A DNA stretch of 64,000 nt from Desulfosoma sp. (GCA_037481875.1 JBBFKY010000010.1:61672-125671); one strand, 5' to 3'; shown: positions 1-10,698, counted from the stretch's first letter. Program-made: numbers and translations. The notes: generated by a model from the sequence alone, not told the origin.

Positions 1-56
1 AGCACGAGAATACGTGGTGGGTTGAACGCGAGGAACGACCCGTCTTTTTGCTTTCT

Positions 57-1082
57 TCACAAAAAGTGAAAACGTTCCCGAAGTCTTTGGCTCAGCAGTT
101 GAATCACCTCGAAAGCTTTTTCCACCGTGCGCGTGCCGTCAGGGTTCACCAGGCAACAGGTTGCAGGAGACAACAGGCTACGCGAAACCAGCTCCTCTGT
201 TTCAATTCCTCTTCGGGCCAATTTGTCCCACAGGCCCAGCAACCGTGCTTCCAGGGAATCCACCGATTCGGCTTCAAAGGGTTCTACGTTTGTCGGGACC
301 ATGCCCCATATCAGGATGCCCCCCCGATCCAGAAACCGACGAATGGCGCTGCTATAGGAAACGAAAATCTCACCGTTGGAATACATGTCCAACGATAAGA
401 CGTCCAGATCCAGGCTGAGGAGAAAGTCCCAGTCCGGATTGCCGCAGAGGTGAATGCCGCGCGGCCTTTCGATCCCGGCAAAAAAGGTTTCCATCTCCTG
501 CCGTGCGGTAATGTGATTGTAGCCACTCAAGGCGCTGAAGACAAACTGCAGGCCGGGTTCGTCCACAAACATAAAGGCGTCGGGGTGCAGGGTTTTGAGC
601 CGCCGAAGTTGCACGTTCACCCGCCGGGCCATGAATTCAAAAAGAAAAGGACGAACCGTGTCGTGAAACAGAATGGGACGATCGGATTCATCCTGCACAT
701 TGAAACCGAAACTTACGGGCCCTTCCAGTTGGCCTCGAATGGCTGCCCGATCGGAAAAGTCCATCTGCAGAAACCGATGATACACGGCAGAGTATTGAGG
801 GCTGATGTCAAACAGAACGGGGTCGTCAAACCGGTTCAGGACATCCGGAAGTTCTCGAATAAATTTTTCTGTGGAAAACCGAAGGGACCTATTTTCAAGA
901 TCCAGAACGATACCCGGAAAATGCTCAGACGCTTGCACGTACATGTCTTCATAATAACTGAGCAAAGGCAGTTGCGGCCAGAATGGAATATCCAGGGACA
1001 AGGCCGCCTCGAGGGCACGGTCCACATCCCGATGCGGCATGACGGCCATAGCTGTCGTCAAAAGATTTCCAGGTATGGGCAT
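57..1082 (-). CDS. UROD/MetE-like zinc-binding protein, possible methyltransferase
   Basis: Predicted 341 aa cytosolic TIM-barrel protein of the uroporphyrinogen decarboxylase/MetE-like superfamily. The zinc-site style of MetE is visible as an HxC motif (IHLCGNPDW, about residue 213) and a late Cys pair (SPATCCL) followed by NPDG, matching the late ligand of methionine synthases. By family knowledge such proteins move methyl groups from thiols or corrinoid proteins; the substrate here is unknown. The start was set at the ATG after GGAG with 8 nt spacing. Upstream in-frame codons run through repeat DNA and are probably not translated. It lies downstream of hcp on the same strand but across a 316 bp repeat-bearing spacer, so it is probably a separate unit. 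Confidence 0.75.
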   Translation of the reverse strand: MPIPGNLLTTAMAVMPHRDVDRALEAALSLDIPFWPQLPLLSYYEDMYVQASEHFPGIVLDLENRSLRFSTEKFIRELPDVLNRFDDPVLFDISPQYSAVYHRFLQMDFSDRAAIRGQLEGPVSFGFNVQDESDRPILFHDTVRPFLFEFMARRVNVQLRRLKTLHPDAFMFVDEPGLQFVFSALSGYNHITARQEMETFFAGIERPRGIHLCGNPDWDFLLSLDLDVLSLDMYSNGEIFVSYSSAIRRFLDRGGILIWGMVPTNVEPFEAESVDSLEARLLGLWDKLARRGIETEELVSRSLLSPATCCLVNPDGTRTVEKAFEVIQLLSQRLRERFHFL

Positions 1083-1140
1083 TGGATTTTTCTCCGGGTT
1101 TTCCACAACAGAATCTTCACATTTTCGCACCGATAAGCTT

Positions 1141-1220
1141 GGCGGACACACAGGTCCGCTCCTACAGAAGGAAACCATGGCTCCCAATGCCACTTCATGG
1201 GTAGGGGCACGCCGTGCCCC
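1141..1220. repeat. Dispersed intergenic palindromic repeats (A and B-like modules)
   Basis: The module A core GGCGGACACACAGGTCCGC is followed by CTCCTACAG. It matches copies at 4783, 5042, 43542 and 43692. The second unit has GTAGGGGCAC facing GTGCCCCCT around a 3 nt loop. These are members of the window-wide repeat families. Confidence 0.75.
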
Positions 1221-1329
1221 CTGTGAGAGCGCCGATTTTCGCGGAAGCGCGGGAAGTTGCACTTCATGAGAAGCCGACTAAACGGCCGCACTCCCAGAGA
1301 ACCATGGAGTGGCCTCGTTGTTGAACCGG

Positions 1330-1392
1330 CTCTTGAAGGGCTCCATCGCTGATCCGAGATCGGACCGCGAAGGGAGCCCGATTGTTCAAGAG
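1330..1392 (-). terminator. Long stem-loop just downstream of hcp
   Basis: CTCTTGAA plus GGGCTCC (1330-1344) pairs with GGAGCCC (1373-1379) plus TTCAAGAG (1385-1392), separated by a 5 nt bulge. It begins 7 nt after the hcp stop on the transcribed strand. No U-run follows, so it may terminate weakly or protect the hcp mRNA 3' end. Confidence 0.5.
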
Positions 1393-1398
1393 TTCCGA

Positions 1399-3030
1399 TC
1401 AGCCTTCCAAAATGGCCTTGAGATCCTCCTCGGGAGTGCTGATGGCTTTGATGTCAAAATTTTGCACCAGCACCTGCAACACATTGGGACTGATAAACGC
1501 GGGCAAAGACGGTCCCAATCGAATGTTCTTGATACCGAGGAAGAGAAGACTCAGAAGAATCGCCACGGCCTTTTGTTCATACCAGGACAGGACAAGGGAA
1601 AGTGGCAAGTCATTGACACTCACGTTGAACGCCTTGGAGAGGGCCAGGGCGATCTGGACCGCAGAATAGGCATCATTGCACTGGCCGACATCCATGAGTC
1701 GTGGCAGACCGCCGATGGTTCCCAGGTCCTTGTCGAAGAAGCGGAATTTACCGCAGGCCAAGGTCAGCACCACACAATCTTGAGGGACCAGTTCCACAAA
1801 GCGGGTGTAGTAATTTCGGCCCGGCTTGGCGCCGTCGCATCCGGCCACGAGGAAGAAATGGCGAATGGCACCGCTCTTAACCGCTTCAATGACCTTATCG
1901 GCGACCCCGAGCACGGTGTTACGGGCAAAGCCCACCAGAACATGGGTGCCGTTGACATCATCCGTGAATCCGGGAAGTTCCAAGGCTCTTTGAATGACCG
2001 GGGAAAAATCCCGACCCTTCACATGGCGCACGCCCGGCCATCCCACCACGCCGCTGGTAAAGATGTTGTCCTTGTAACTTTCCTGAGGCTTTTGAATACA
2101 GTTGGTGGTCATCAGAATGGCACCGGGAAAGGCCGCGAATTCCTTGGCTTGATTTTGCCAGGCGGTGCCGTAATGACCGTAAAGATGCTCATATTGCTTC
2201 AAGCCGGGATACCCGTGACACGGAAGCATCTCGCCATGGGTGTAAACCGTGATACCTTTACCTTCTGTCTGTTTGAGAAGCTCCTCCAGATCTTTCAGGT
2301 CGTGGCCCGACACCAAAACGGCTTTTCCCCGACGATGCCCCAAAGGCACCTTGGTGGGCACAGGATGCCCGTAAGTGCCGGTGTTGGCGGCATCCAACAG
2401 TTCCATGGCGCGAATGTTCACTTCCCCTACTCGAAGGACTCGACTAACCCAATCGTTCAAACTCAGGTCGAGGCGGACCGTGTCTGCAAGGATTTCCTGA
2501 AGCGCTGCATAAACCGCGTCATCTTCCTGACCGAGAATCTGGGCATGATCGGCGTAGGCGGCCACGCCGCGTAGCCCGAATATAGCCGTGTGCTTCAAGG
2601 AACGAATGTCCGGATTCGGTTCGGGATCCTTGTCAAAACCCACGGTTTCCCCTTGGCGTACCATTTCCGCCTGAGTGGATCCCGGCTGCAAAGTGGCAGG
2701 ACCCTCGGTGAAATCCACGGCCCCACTCGCAGCCTTAACCTGCACTTTTAGCCTTTCACGGAGTTCCACGGTTTTTTGGATAAAGCGGACAAGGTCTTCA
2801 GGGTCGAAATTGACGTTGGTAAGCGTGCTGAAAAGAGCTTCACAGGTAAAAACATTGATGTCTCGGTCAATGACGCCGACCTTTCGACCTTCCACCGCCA
2901 CCTGGCTTAAGCCTTTAAGCGCGTAGGTCAAAAGATCCTGCAAAGCCGCCACATCCGGTTGCTTGCCGCACACTCCCAGCTTAACACACGCTTCATTTTT
3001 GGCCGTTTGTTCACATTGATAACAAAACAT
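1399..3030 (-). CDS. hcp: Hydroxylamine reductase / hybrid-cluster protein (class I)
   Basis: 543 aa, the usual class I Hcp length. Hcp is a cytosolic Fe-S protein that acts in nitrosative stress; hydroxylamine reduction and NO reductase activity are known for the family. The N-terminus MFCYQCEQTAKNEACVKLGV supplies the proximal cluster motif C3-X2-C6-X8-C15-X5-C21 typical of anaerobe enzymes. The C-terminal half keeps family segments such as GCDGAKPGRNYY and VLTLACGKFRF that build the hybrid cluster. The start follows a strong AGGAGG with 6 nt spacing; the longer frame upstream lacks an RBS. A palindromic CRP/FNR-type operator lies about 98 bp upstream. No ferredoxin-like hcr or frdX partner is adjacent. 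Confidence 0.96.
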   Translation of the reverse strand: MFCYQCEQTAKNEACVKLGVCGKQPDVAALQDLLTYALKGLSQVAVEGRKVGVIDRDINVFTCEALFSTLTNVNFDPEDLVRFIQKTVELRERLKVQVKAASGAVDFTEGPATLQPGSTQAEMVRQGETVGFDKDPEPNPDIRSLKHTAIFGLRGVAAYADHAQILGQEDDAVYAALQEILADTVRLDLSLNDWVSRVLRVGEVNIRAMELLDAANTGTYGHPVPTKVPLGHRRGKAVLVSGHDLKDLEELLKQTEGKGITVYTHGEMLPCHGYPGLKQYEHLYGHYGTAWQNQAKEFAAFPGAILMTTNCIQKPQESYKDNIFTSGVVGWPGVRHVKGRDFSPVIQRALELPGFTDDVNGTHVLVGFARNTVLGVADKVIEAVKSGAIRHFFLVAGCDGAKPGRNYYTRFVELVPQDCVVLTLACGKFRFFDKDLGTIGGLPRLMDVGQCNDAYSAVQIALALSKAFNVSVNDLPLSLVLSWYEQKAVAILLSLLFLGIKNIRLGPSLPAFISPNVLQVLVQNFDIKAISTPEEDLKAILEG

Positions 3031-3127
3031 GGGCGCCTCCTTTCGATTTAGGTTGCTCATGCAGCTGCGGGCAGCCGCCTTTCCTCGTTTCACGATCTCT
3101 CCATAAGGCCAGGGGGCACCCAAATCC

Positions 3128-3141
3128 TTGACCTAGGTCAA
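3128..3141. promoter_or_regulatory. CRP/FNR-family (HcpR-like) operator upstream of hcp
   Basis: TTGACCTAGGTCAA is a perfect 14 bp palindrome (TTGAC-N4-GTCAA). HcpR, the FNR-family regulator of nitrosative stress in sulfate-reducing deltaproteobacteria, is reported to bind TTGAC/GTCAA half sites. The position, 98 bp before the hcp start and just after the radical SAM stop, fits control of hcp. Confidence 0.75.
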
Positions 3142-3155
3142 TAGGCTTTCCTTTT

Positions 3156-4295
3156 TCACAAATACTGGCCTCCCAACTCCTCGATCACATCATCGATGGG
3201 TTTACCCGTTTCCTGTTCCAGGTCTCGACGGGCCCTTTCCAGGCGGGATCGGTAGGCCGAAAGATCTTGCACACATCGAAGGGCTCCCCCGTACCGTCCC
3301 AGCCGGTAAAGAATACGGTCATCGTCGGAAAGCGCGAGGTATTCGTCGATGACAGCCAGGAGCTTAGGTTTGTCGTGAGGGAACGTTCCTTCCAAGTTTT
3401 CCAATAAATTTCTCATGTGGTCGGAAGTGAGCGTGCTGTGAATGTTGTGAAGATTTTCAATCATGAGCCGAATTTCCTTCACCACGTCGTCGTCATTCAA
3501 GGTCTGGAAAGAACCCGAGGCAACATGATGCCAAAGGGGCGTGTTCGGGGGGACTCGCAACGTGCGAAGCCGAATGAAATGGGGATCAATGGCTTCCAAC
3601 ACTCGAGCCGTTTCCAAGGCATGCTCACGACTCCATTGAACACCGCCGAGCCCCGGCATGACATATTCCGAAAGCGTCATTCCCGCTTCCTTGACCTTGA
3701 GGCCGGCTTCAATGTGCTGGGCGGCGGTGGCGCCCTTGTCCATGAACTTTAAAACCGTATCGGATCCACTTTCCAGCCCGACATGCATGCGATCCAAGCC
3801 GGCCTCACGGATTTCCCGCAACTCCTCCAGACTTTTACGAGCCAGGGTGTTGCTGCGACCATAGGAGGTCACTCGAGTGATTCCCGGAACTCTTTGTCGA
3901 AGATAGCGCAAAGCTTCCACCAGATCCTGAGTGCGCATGATGGGATTGTTGGCGTCCTGAAGAAAAACGGTACCGTCTCCATGATAAAGCCATGCGGCTA
4001 CGTGGCGTTCCCATGGGGTCCGTGTGGGATCCGTCAGGATACGATTGATGACCGGAGCGCTGATGAGCCCGGCTTCACCCATGGACCAGGAAAGGGCTTT
4101 GACGTCATCCACAATGGCGCGGACCGTATCAATGTCAGCCTTGATCTCGGCCAAAGATCGACGGCTGAAGGGTTGTCCCTTGTAGACTGGGCAGAAGGCA
4201 CACCGATTCCAGGGGCAGTTTCTCGTGAAGCGAAGGAGCAGACTACGGGATTCACTGGGTGGTCGAATGGGCCCTTGTTCGAAACGAAAACGCAT
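3156..4295 (-). CDS. Radical SAM protein with CX4CX2C cluster motif
   Basis: 379 aa. The radical SAM cluster motif is TRNCPWNRCAFC (C27, C32, C35), i.e. CX4CX2C instead of the common CX3CX2C. It is followed by PVYKGQPF and a TIM-barrel-like body with GLES(GSD) near residue 190, as in MiaB/Elp3-like B12-independent radical SAM enzymes. Family knowledge predicts a [4Fe-4S] cluster and S-adenosylmethionine cleavage; the substrate is unknown. The start ATG follows GGAGG with 7-8 nt spacing. It lies upstream of hcp on the same strand with a 125 bp gap holding the operator, so co-regulation is possible but not shown. Confidence 0.85.
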   Translation of the reverse strand: MRFRFEQGPIRPPSESRSLLLRFTRNCPWNRCAFCPVYKGQPFSRRSLAEIKADIDTVRAIVDDVKALSWSMGEAGLISAPVINRILTDPTRTPWERHVAAWLYHGDGTVFLQDANNPIMRTQDLVEALRYLRQRVPGITRVTSYGRSNTLARKSLEELREIREAGLDRMHVGLESGSDTVLKFMDKGATAAQHIEAGLKVKEAGMTLSEYVMPGLGGVQWSREHALETARVLEAIDPHFIRLRTLRVPPNTPLWHHVASGSFQTLNDDDVVKEIRLMIENLHNIHSTLTSDHMRNLLENLEGTFPHDKPKLLAVIDEYLALSDDDRILYRLGRYGGALRCVQDLSAYRSRLERARRDLEQETGKPIDDVIEELGGQYL

Positions 4296-4415
4296 ACCAA
4301 AACCTCCATGGCCGAACTGTCATTGCCCGTGGTTGAGATTCCACGACCGGGCGAGTATATTCTTAAGGTGTCGTGTTCGGGGAGACAAGCCCATTGATGG
4401 TGAGGAGTTCAGTAC

Positions 4416-4739
4416 ATGGCGGAAGAAAAATTCACGGCTGTCTATCTCATGGTTCGGCAAGAGGAACTGCGTCCCGAAGACCAAGGATCCTATGAAAGAC
4501 CCTTGGCGGCGCAGCGGGAAGCTTGCCTCGCTTGGATTCGGGAAAAACTGCCTTCTGAGGAGCGGGAAAACATCAGTTTTTATACGAGCCGGTCCCAGCT
4601 CTTTATGGACATGGATCGAAAAAAAATCCAGAGGCTCGTGGTCTATGAACTGGACCGACTGGCTGCCAGCAAGGAGGAATTGGAAGGCATCCTTTTTGAG
4701 TGTCGATCGGCAGGGGTTCCCATCCTGTCCGTGCGCTAA
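4416..4739 (+). CDS. Small solo resolvase-like domain protein, catalytic serine absent
   Basis: 107 aa, unrecognised by name. The layout resembles the N-terminal catalytic domain of serine recombinases: a first strand AVYLMVR, then ERPLAAQREACLAWIRE (compare sleaQreac), then VVYELDRLAASKEELEGIL and a closing GVPILSV (compare vykLDRLaRs...GV). The Ser normally found after the first strand is missing (MVRQEE), and no helix-turn-helix or zinc domain follows. Catalysis is therefore unlikely; a DNA- or partner-binding relic role is inferred. The start ATG follows GAGGAG. It stands alone, divergent from the radical SAM gene, and is followed by a repeat mosaic. Confidence 0.6.
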   Translation: MAEEKFTAVYLMVRQEELRPEDQGSYERPLAAQREACLAWIREKLPSEERENISFYTSRSQLFMDMDRKKIQRLVVYELDRLAASKEELEGILFECRSAGVPILSVR

Positions 4740-4782
4740 AGGGAAAAGGGCCGGTGGAAACGCCACTGATCTTTTACATGGT

Positions 4783-4809
4783 GTAGGGGCTGACCTGTGT
4801 GTCCGCCCC
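4783..4809 (+). repeat. Repeat module A
   Basis: GTAGGGGCTGACCTGTGTG followed by TCCGCCCC. The ends GGGGC and GCCCC can pair. It is nearly identical to the copy at 43542-43568. Confidence 0.75.
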
Positions 4810-5041
4810 AATAGATAGTGCCGTTCACAAGGCGATAGAAACCGTTGGAATACCGTTTAAAAGGAGGGTACGGCGCGCCGTGCCGCTACGTCCCAAGGCC
4901 CTTGATTTTTTGGCAGTGCAGACCTCTGGCCCGCCATTTGTGCGGCCGGAACTTCCATGCTTCCAGGGATAAATTGTCGGTGACCTTTCTTGGGGCTGCC
5001 CATGTGTCCGCCCTTAGGCCGTTGAGGCACGACAATCCTTT

Positions 5042-5070
5042 GGGGCGGGCACACAGGTCTGACCCTACAG
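5042..5070 (-). repeat. Repeat module A, reverse orientation
   Basis: GGGGCGGGCACACAGGTC followed by TGACCCTACAG, the reverse complement form of module A. Confidence 0.75.
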
Positions 5071-5159
5071 ATGGGGTACCGGCAGGAACCTTCGGGTTTG
5101 GCCTAGAAAAAAGACCATGGCTTTCCCGGACGATCGATTCCGCCCCGCACTTATTCCGG

Positions 5160-5202
5160 GCGCCCCGCACATCATGCGGGAGGAATGCCCGCGTTTCCAG
5201 GA
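5160..5202. repeat. Repeat module C
   Basis: A GCGGG-rich unit containing ATGCGGGAGGAATGCCCGCG and ending TTTCCAGGAA. It is related to the units near 34433-34491 and 63531-63591. Confidence 0.5.
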
Positions 5203-5224
5203 AAAGACACGGTTTCAAACTCAG

Positions 5225-5249
5225 AGGGGCGAGGCACCGCCTCGCCCCT
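5225..5249. repeat. Repeat module B hairpin
   Basis: Perfect arms AGGGGCGAGGC and GCCTCGCCCCT around ACC. It is the same arm sequence as 31207-31231 and lies 66 bp beyond the stop of the second small heat-shock gene, where it could also stop transcription. Confidence 0.85.
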
Positions 5250-5314
5250 GCCATCAAGGGATGCACGCAAGGTTATCGTGTGTTTTAGGACAAAAACATA
5301 GGAATCGAAACGAC

Positions 5315-5713
5315 TTAGCCTGTTTTAACTTCCACCTTTCGCGGTTTGGCCTTGTCCACTTTAGGCAGCGTGAGCGTCAAGACCCCGTTTTTCATCGAGG
5401 CTTCGATCTTGGATTGATCAATGATGCGCCCTAACGTGAATTGCCGAAAGTAATCGCCGACGCCATATTCCCGTAGCAGCACCGTTTCCCCCTCTCCTTC
5501 CAAGGTGACCGTGCCGCGAATGGTGAGCTGATCGTCTCGAATGTCAATGTCCACATTTTCCGGCGAAACTCCAGGCATATCGGCTACCAATGTCAAAGCC
5601 TCTTCGGTTTCAAGAATGTCCACCGCCGGCATGTAGACAGGAATGTTTCGAGTGGTTTCCGCTTGGGTCTGCACTTCCTGTTTTTCCCTCACCTGAATGT
5701 CCTTGTCGGTCAT
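5315..5713 (-). CDS. Hsp20-family small heat-shock protein (second of pair)
   Basis: 132 aa alpha-crystallin protein, an ATP-independent holdase that forms oligomers in the cytosol. The core runs from VDILETEEALTLVADMPGV to the end and includes the C-terminal strand signature NGVLTLTLPKVDKAKPRKVEV. The N-terminal arm is short and lacks an obvious amphipathic segment. The ATG at 5713 was chosen over a GTG 9 nt upstream because the AGGGGG ribosome site abuts the GTG but is well spaced from the ATG. It follows the first Hsp20 gene by 39 bp on the same strand, so the two probably form an operon. Confidence 0.9.
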   Translation of the reverse strand: MTDKDIQVREKQEVQTQAETTRNIPVYMPAVDILETEEALTLVADMPGVSPENVDIDIRDDQLTIRGTVTLEGEGETVLLREYGVGDYFRQFTLGRIIDQSKIEASMKNGVLTLTLPKVDKAKPRKVEVKTG

Positions 5714-5752
5714 GCTCGTCACCCCCTTTTTCTTGCCTTGTGGATCATACCC

Positions 5753-6217
5753 TTAAGCGGTTTTGACCGTAATCTGTTTCGGTCGGGCTTCCTCGGCCTT
5801 GGGCAAAGTGATCTTGAGAATGCCGTTCTGGAAAACGGCTTCCACCTTGTCTACGTCAATGCGTGTCGGCAAGGTCAAGCTTCGGCGAAACCTTCCGAAT
5901 TCCCTTTCACGGCGATGATAACTCACATTCGCCTCAGCCTCGGGACTCTTGCGCTCCCCTCGAAGGGTCAGAGTGTCCCCTTCCACTGAAATTTCCAGAT
6001 CGCTGGGCTGAATGCCGGGCAGTTCCGCACGGACATGCAGGTTGTCTTTGTCCTCGCTAACATTGAGAAGCGGAAAAACGCCGACCCTCAGCGGCCGAAA
6101 TCCTCGAAACCCCGTAAACAAGCGGTCCATTTCTCGGCGAAGACGTTCCATTTCCCGTTCCATTTCCTCAAACGGTCGGAAGAGATCCCCCTGGTCGGAC
6201 CAGCGCAACAATGCCAT
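5753..6217 (-). CDS. Hsp20-family small heat-shock protein (first of pair)
   Basis: 154 aa. The N-terminus MALLRWSDQGDLFRPFEEME continues into EREMERLRREMDRLF, typical of bacterial class A sHsps. The alpha-crystallin domain spans about residues 45-145, with ELPGI and the closing motif NGILKITLPKAEEARPKQI. It binds unfolding proteins and hands them to DnaK/ClpB, which are encoded about 40 kb away in this window. The start follows AAAGGAGG with good spacing. It is the leading gene of a two-gene sHsp operon. The two paralogues differ at the N-terminus, so mixed oligomers are possible. No CIRCE element is visible upstream. Confidence 0.92.
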   Translation of the reverse strand: MALLRWSDQGDLFRPFEEMEREMERLRREMDRLFTGFRGFRPLRVGVFPLLNVSEDKDNLHVRAELPGIQPSDLEISVEGDTLTLRGERKSPEAEANVSYHRREREFGRFRRSLTLPTRIDVDKVEAVFQNGILKITLPKAEEARPKQITVKTA

Positions 6218-6392
6218 GGTGAAATCCTCCTTTCCTATCGAATTTATTTACAAAAATCACATTGTTTGGTTCGCTCAAAAACTAAGTTCGGTGGGCAAAC
6301 GTGTCAAGGTGTCCCTACGGACATTGACAAGGGCGAAGGAATCCTTTACGTGTGGAAGGGATGCGCTGCTGCAGTGAGGAGGGAGAGGGTTC

Positions 6393-7226
6393 GTGCGAAC
6401 GTTTGAAAAGGAGGATCCGTGTCTAGAAGGAATAGGGTGGGTTCCCGATTCGGGGCCGTGTTCCGGTGTTTATGTGATCGATCACGGGCGAGTGTTGATT
6501 GACGCGGGGAACATGGTGGGGCTAGTGGATCACCTGGAAGAAATGGCCCCTTTGGATAAAGTGGAACGCCTGCTTTTGACGCACACGCATTTTGATCATG
6601 TGGGAGGCATGGCGGAAATCTACCAAAGGACAGCCCCCGATGTCCTGGTGCATCCCGTAGCGCGGGAATACGCTCGTTTGTTGAGGCCGCCCTTTCCGGA
6701 ATTTTTTCAAGCCTTAGAAGATGCCGGTAAAATCCACAGTGTTTTGGACGAGCAGGAAATTGATGGGATCGGGTTGAAAGCTTTGCATGTGCCGGGGCAC
6801 ACGGCTGGAGACCTGTGTTTTTATCATGCGGAGGCCCAGGCCCTTTTCAGTGGGGATGCCGTGCTTCCCTATCAGCTGAGGTTTTCGGCGATTCTCTCCA
6901 AGCCGGATGATTTCTGCGGCGGTCGTATGCAGGATAAGCTCCAGAGTCTTCGTCGGCTTCTTCGTTTGCCCGTCAGGCATCTTTTTCCCGGACACGGCGA
7001 GCCCGTGCTTCACAAGGGATCGCATCAGATCAAGATCGCTCTTGTGACCCTTTATCAATCTCTTTACGAGAACCTACCCGAGAAAGCGTGGCTGCTCATG
7101 GCGCAGGACTTGGCAGCCGCAGGCCAGCCCGAAGAAGCCGAAGAATGTCTCAAAAAGGCGCGAGCCCTGGCTCCCACTTCGGAAGAAGTGGACCATGTGT
7201 GTGCCATGCTCGGCCGAAAAGCCTAA
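6393..7226 (+). CDS. Metallo-beta-lactamase-fold hydrolase with C-terminal TPR-like tail
   Basis: 277 aa. The zinc motif THTHFDH (about residues 63-69) is followed by a second site in VPGHTAGD and by FSGDAV, so a two-metal active site is expected. The C-terminus (DLAAAGQPEEAEECLKKARA) resembles a single tetratricopeptide repeat, which may mediate partner binding. The substrate cannot be told; lactonase, thioesterase or glyoxalase-II-like roles are possible. The start is GTG after GAGGAGGGA. The gene is divergent from the sHsp operon and converges with the small exported protein. Confidence 0.8.
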   Translation: MRTFEKEDPCLEGIGWVPDSGPCSGVYVIDHGRVLIDAGNMVGLVDHLEEMAPLDKVERLLLTHTHFDHVGGMAEIYQRTAPDVLVHPVAREYARLLRPPFPEFFQALEDAGKIHSVLDEQEIDGIGLKALHVPGHTAGDLCFYHAEAQALFSGDAVLPYQLRFSAILSKPDDFCGGRMQDKLQSLRRLLRLPVRHLFPGHGEPVLHKGSHQIKIALVTLYQSLYENLPEKAWLLMAQDLAAAGQPEEAEECLKKARALAPTSEEVDHVCAMLGRKA

Positions 7227-7243
7227 TCCTGTTTGGGAACTTC

Positions 7244-7612
7244 TTACATGGCTCCCAGAAGCACAACAATCTGGGTTTTTTCCGAGTCTTTGGTCACCAC
7301 TACGTGAACCGTTTTATCGTCTTTTTGCCAATGACCCTGAACCCCATCCTTATGGTTCATTTCCATCTGAACTTGCCAGCCGGCTTGGCTTAAGGCCTGC
7401 TTATAATAGGCGTAAACCTTTTCAGAGGAGTCTTGGGTGGAGAGCACCACGTGAGATCCCTGCTGTGTTTTCATGGCCATTTCCACTTGGGAACCCGGAT
7501 ATTGAGCCACCACCTTCTTAAGATCCTCGGGGTAGTCCACTTGGGCTGCGGCCGAGACGGCCATGAGAAAACATCCCAAAACCACAGTAATGCACCAAAG
7601 CCGACGGTTCAT
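7244..7612 (-). CDS. Small exported protein of unknown function
   Basis: 122 aa with a clear Sec signal peptide (MNRRLWCITVVLGCFLMAVS, cleavage after SAAA). The mature part, about 98 aa, holds VVAQYPGSQVEMAMKTQQGS and VYAYYKQALSQAGWQVQ, a pattern seen in small periplasmic proteins that carry a folded alpha/beta repeat. No lipobox cysteine is present at the cleavage site, so it is probably free in the periplasm. The start follows AGGAGG. It lies downstream of katG on the same strand across a 122 bp gap with a strong hairpin, so it is likely a separate unit. Confidence 0.7.
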   Translation of the reverse strand: MNRRLWCITVVLGCFLMAVSAAAQVDYPEDLKKVVAQYPGSQVEMAMKTQQGSHVVLSTQDSSEKVYAYYKQALSQAGWQVQMEMNHKDGVQGHWQKDDKTVHVVVTKDSEKTQIVVLLGAM

Positions 7613-7647
7613 AAAAGCCTCCTGAATCCCGGGTTTTGATGGATTTC

Positions 7648-7669
7648 GGGCCCGTCTGAAAACGGGCCC
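7648..7669 (-). terminator. Hairpin downstream of katG
   Basis: GGGCCCGT and ACGGGCCC pair perfectly around CTGAAA. It lies 66 bp past the katG stop. No U-run follows, so it is a terminator candidate only. Confidence 0.45.
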
Positions 7670-7734
7670 TTACGGTCACGCCATCTTAGGATCCAGGAAG
7701 ACTTCGTGCAATGAAAAACTAGACGGCAAAAGGA

Positions 7735-10490
<2,756 letters not shown>

Positions 10491-10637
10491 CCATCCCATC
10501 CTTCCTTGAAAGGCACCAAACATGTGGAGAACGATTGTTAAAAAAGAAAGAACATTTTTGGATAACCAAGTCAAGAAAAAAAACGGGCACGAAACATAGG
10601 CAATCGACGAACGAAGCACAGATTTGATAAAAACTTT

Positions 10638-10658
10638 GCATGCGAATAATATGCGTGC
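10638..10658. promoter_or_regulatory. Possible operator between perR and marR
   Basis: GCATGCGAATAATATGCGTG plus C shows both inverted (GCAtGC/GCgTGC) and direct (ATGCG twice, 10 bp apart) symmetry in the divergent promoter region, 41 bp before the MarR start. Confidence 0.3.
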
Positions 10659-10698
10659 TAAGAGAAAGCCGTGACTTTAAATGGTGAAAGGAGTCGTC

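Larger units (their letters stand above)
1083..1398. other. Repeat-bearing spacer between hcp and the UROD-like gene
   Basis: No gene is supported here. The spacer holds one copy of repeat module A (1141-1167), a hairpin of the module B type (GGGGCAC/GTGCCCC, 1204-1220), the direct repeat CACTTCATG (near 1190 and 1260) and the stem-loop just after hcp. Confidence 0.7.
4740..5314. other. Repeat mosaic without genes
   Basis: This 575 bp spacer contains module A at 4783-4809 and 5042-5070 (opposite orientation), module C near 4920-4972 and 5160-5202, and a perfect module B hairpin at 5225-5249. Short open frames here are built from the repeats and show no coding character. Confidence 0.7.

Noticed and set aside
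1309..2574. 421-codon open frame antisense to hcp
   Set aside because: It is a shadow of hcp, with no RBS or motif, and starts in the downstream stem-loop region.
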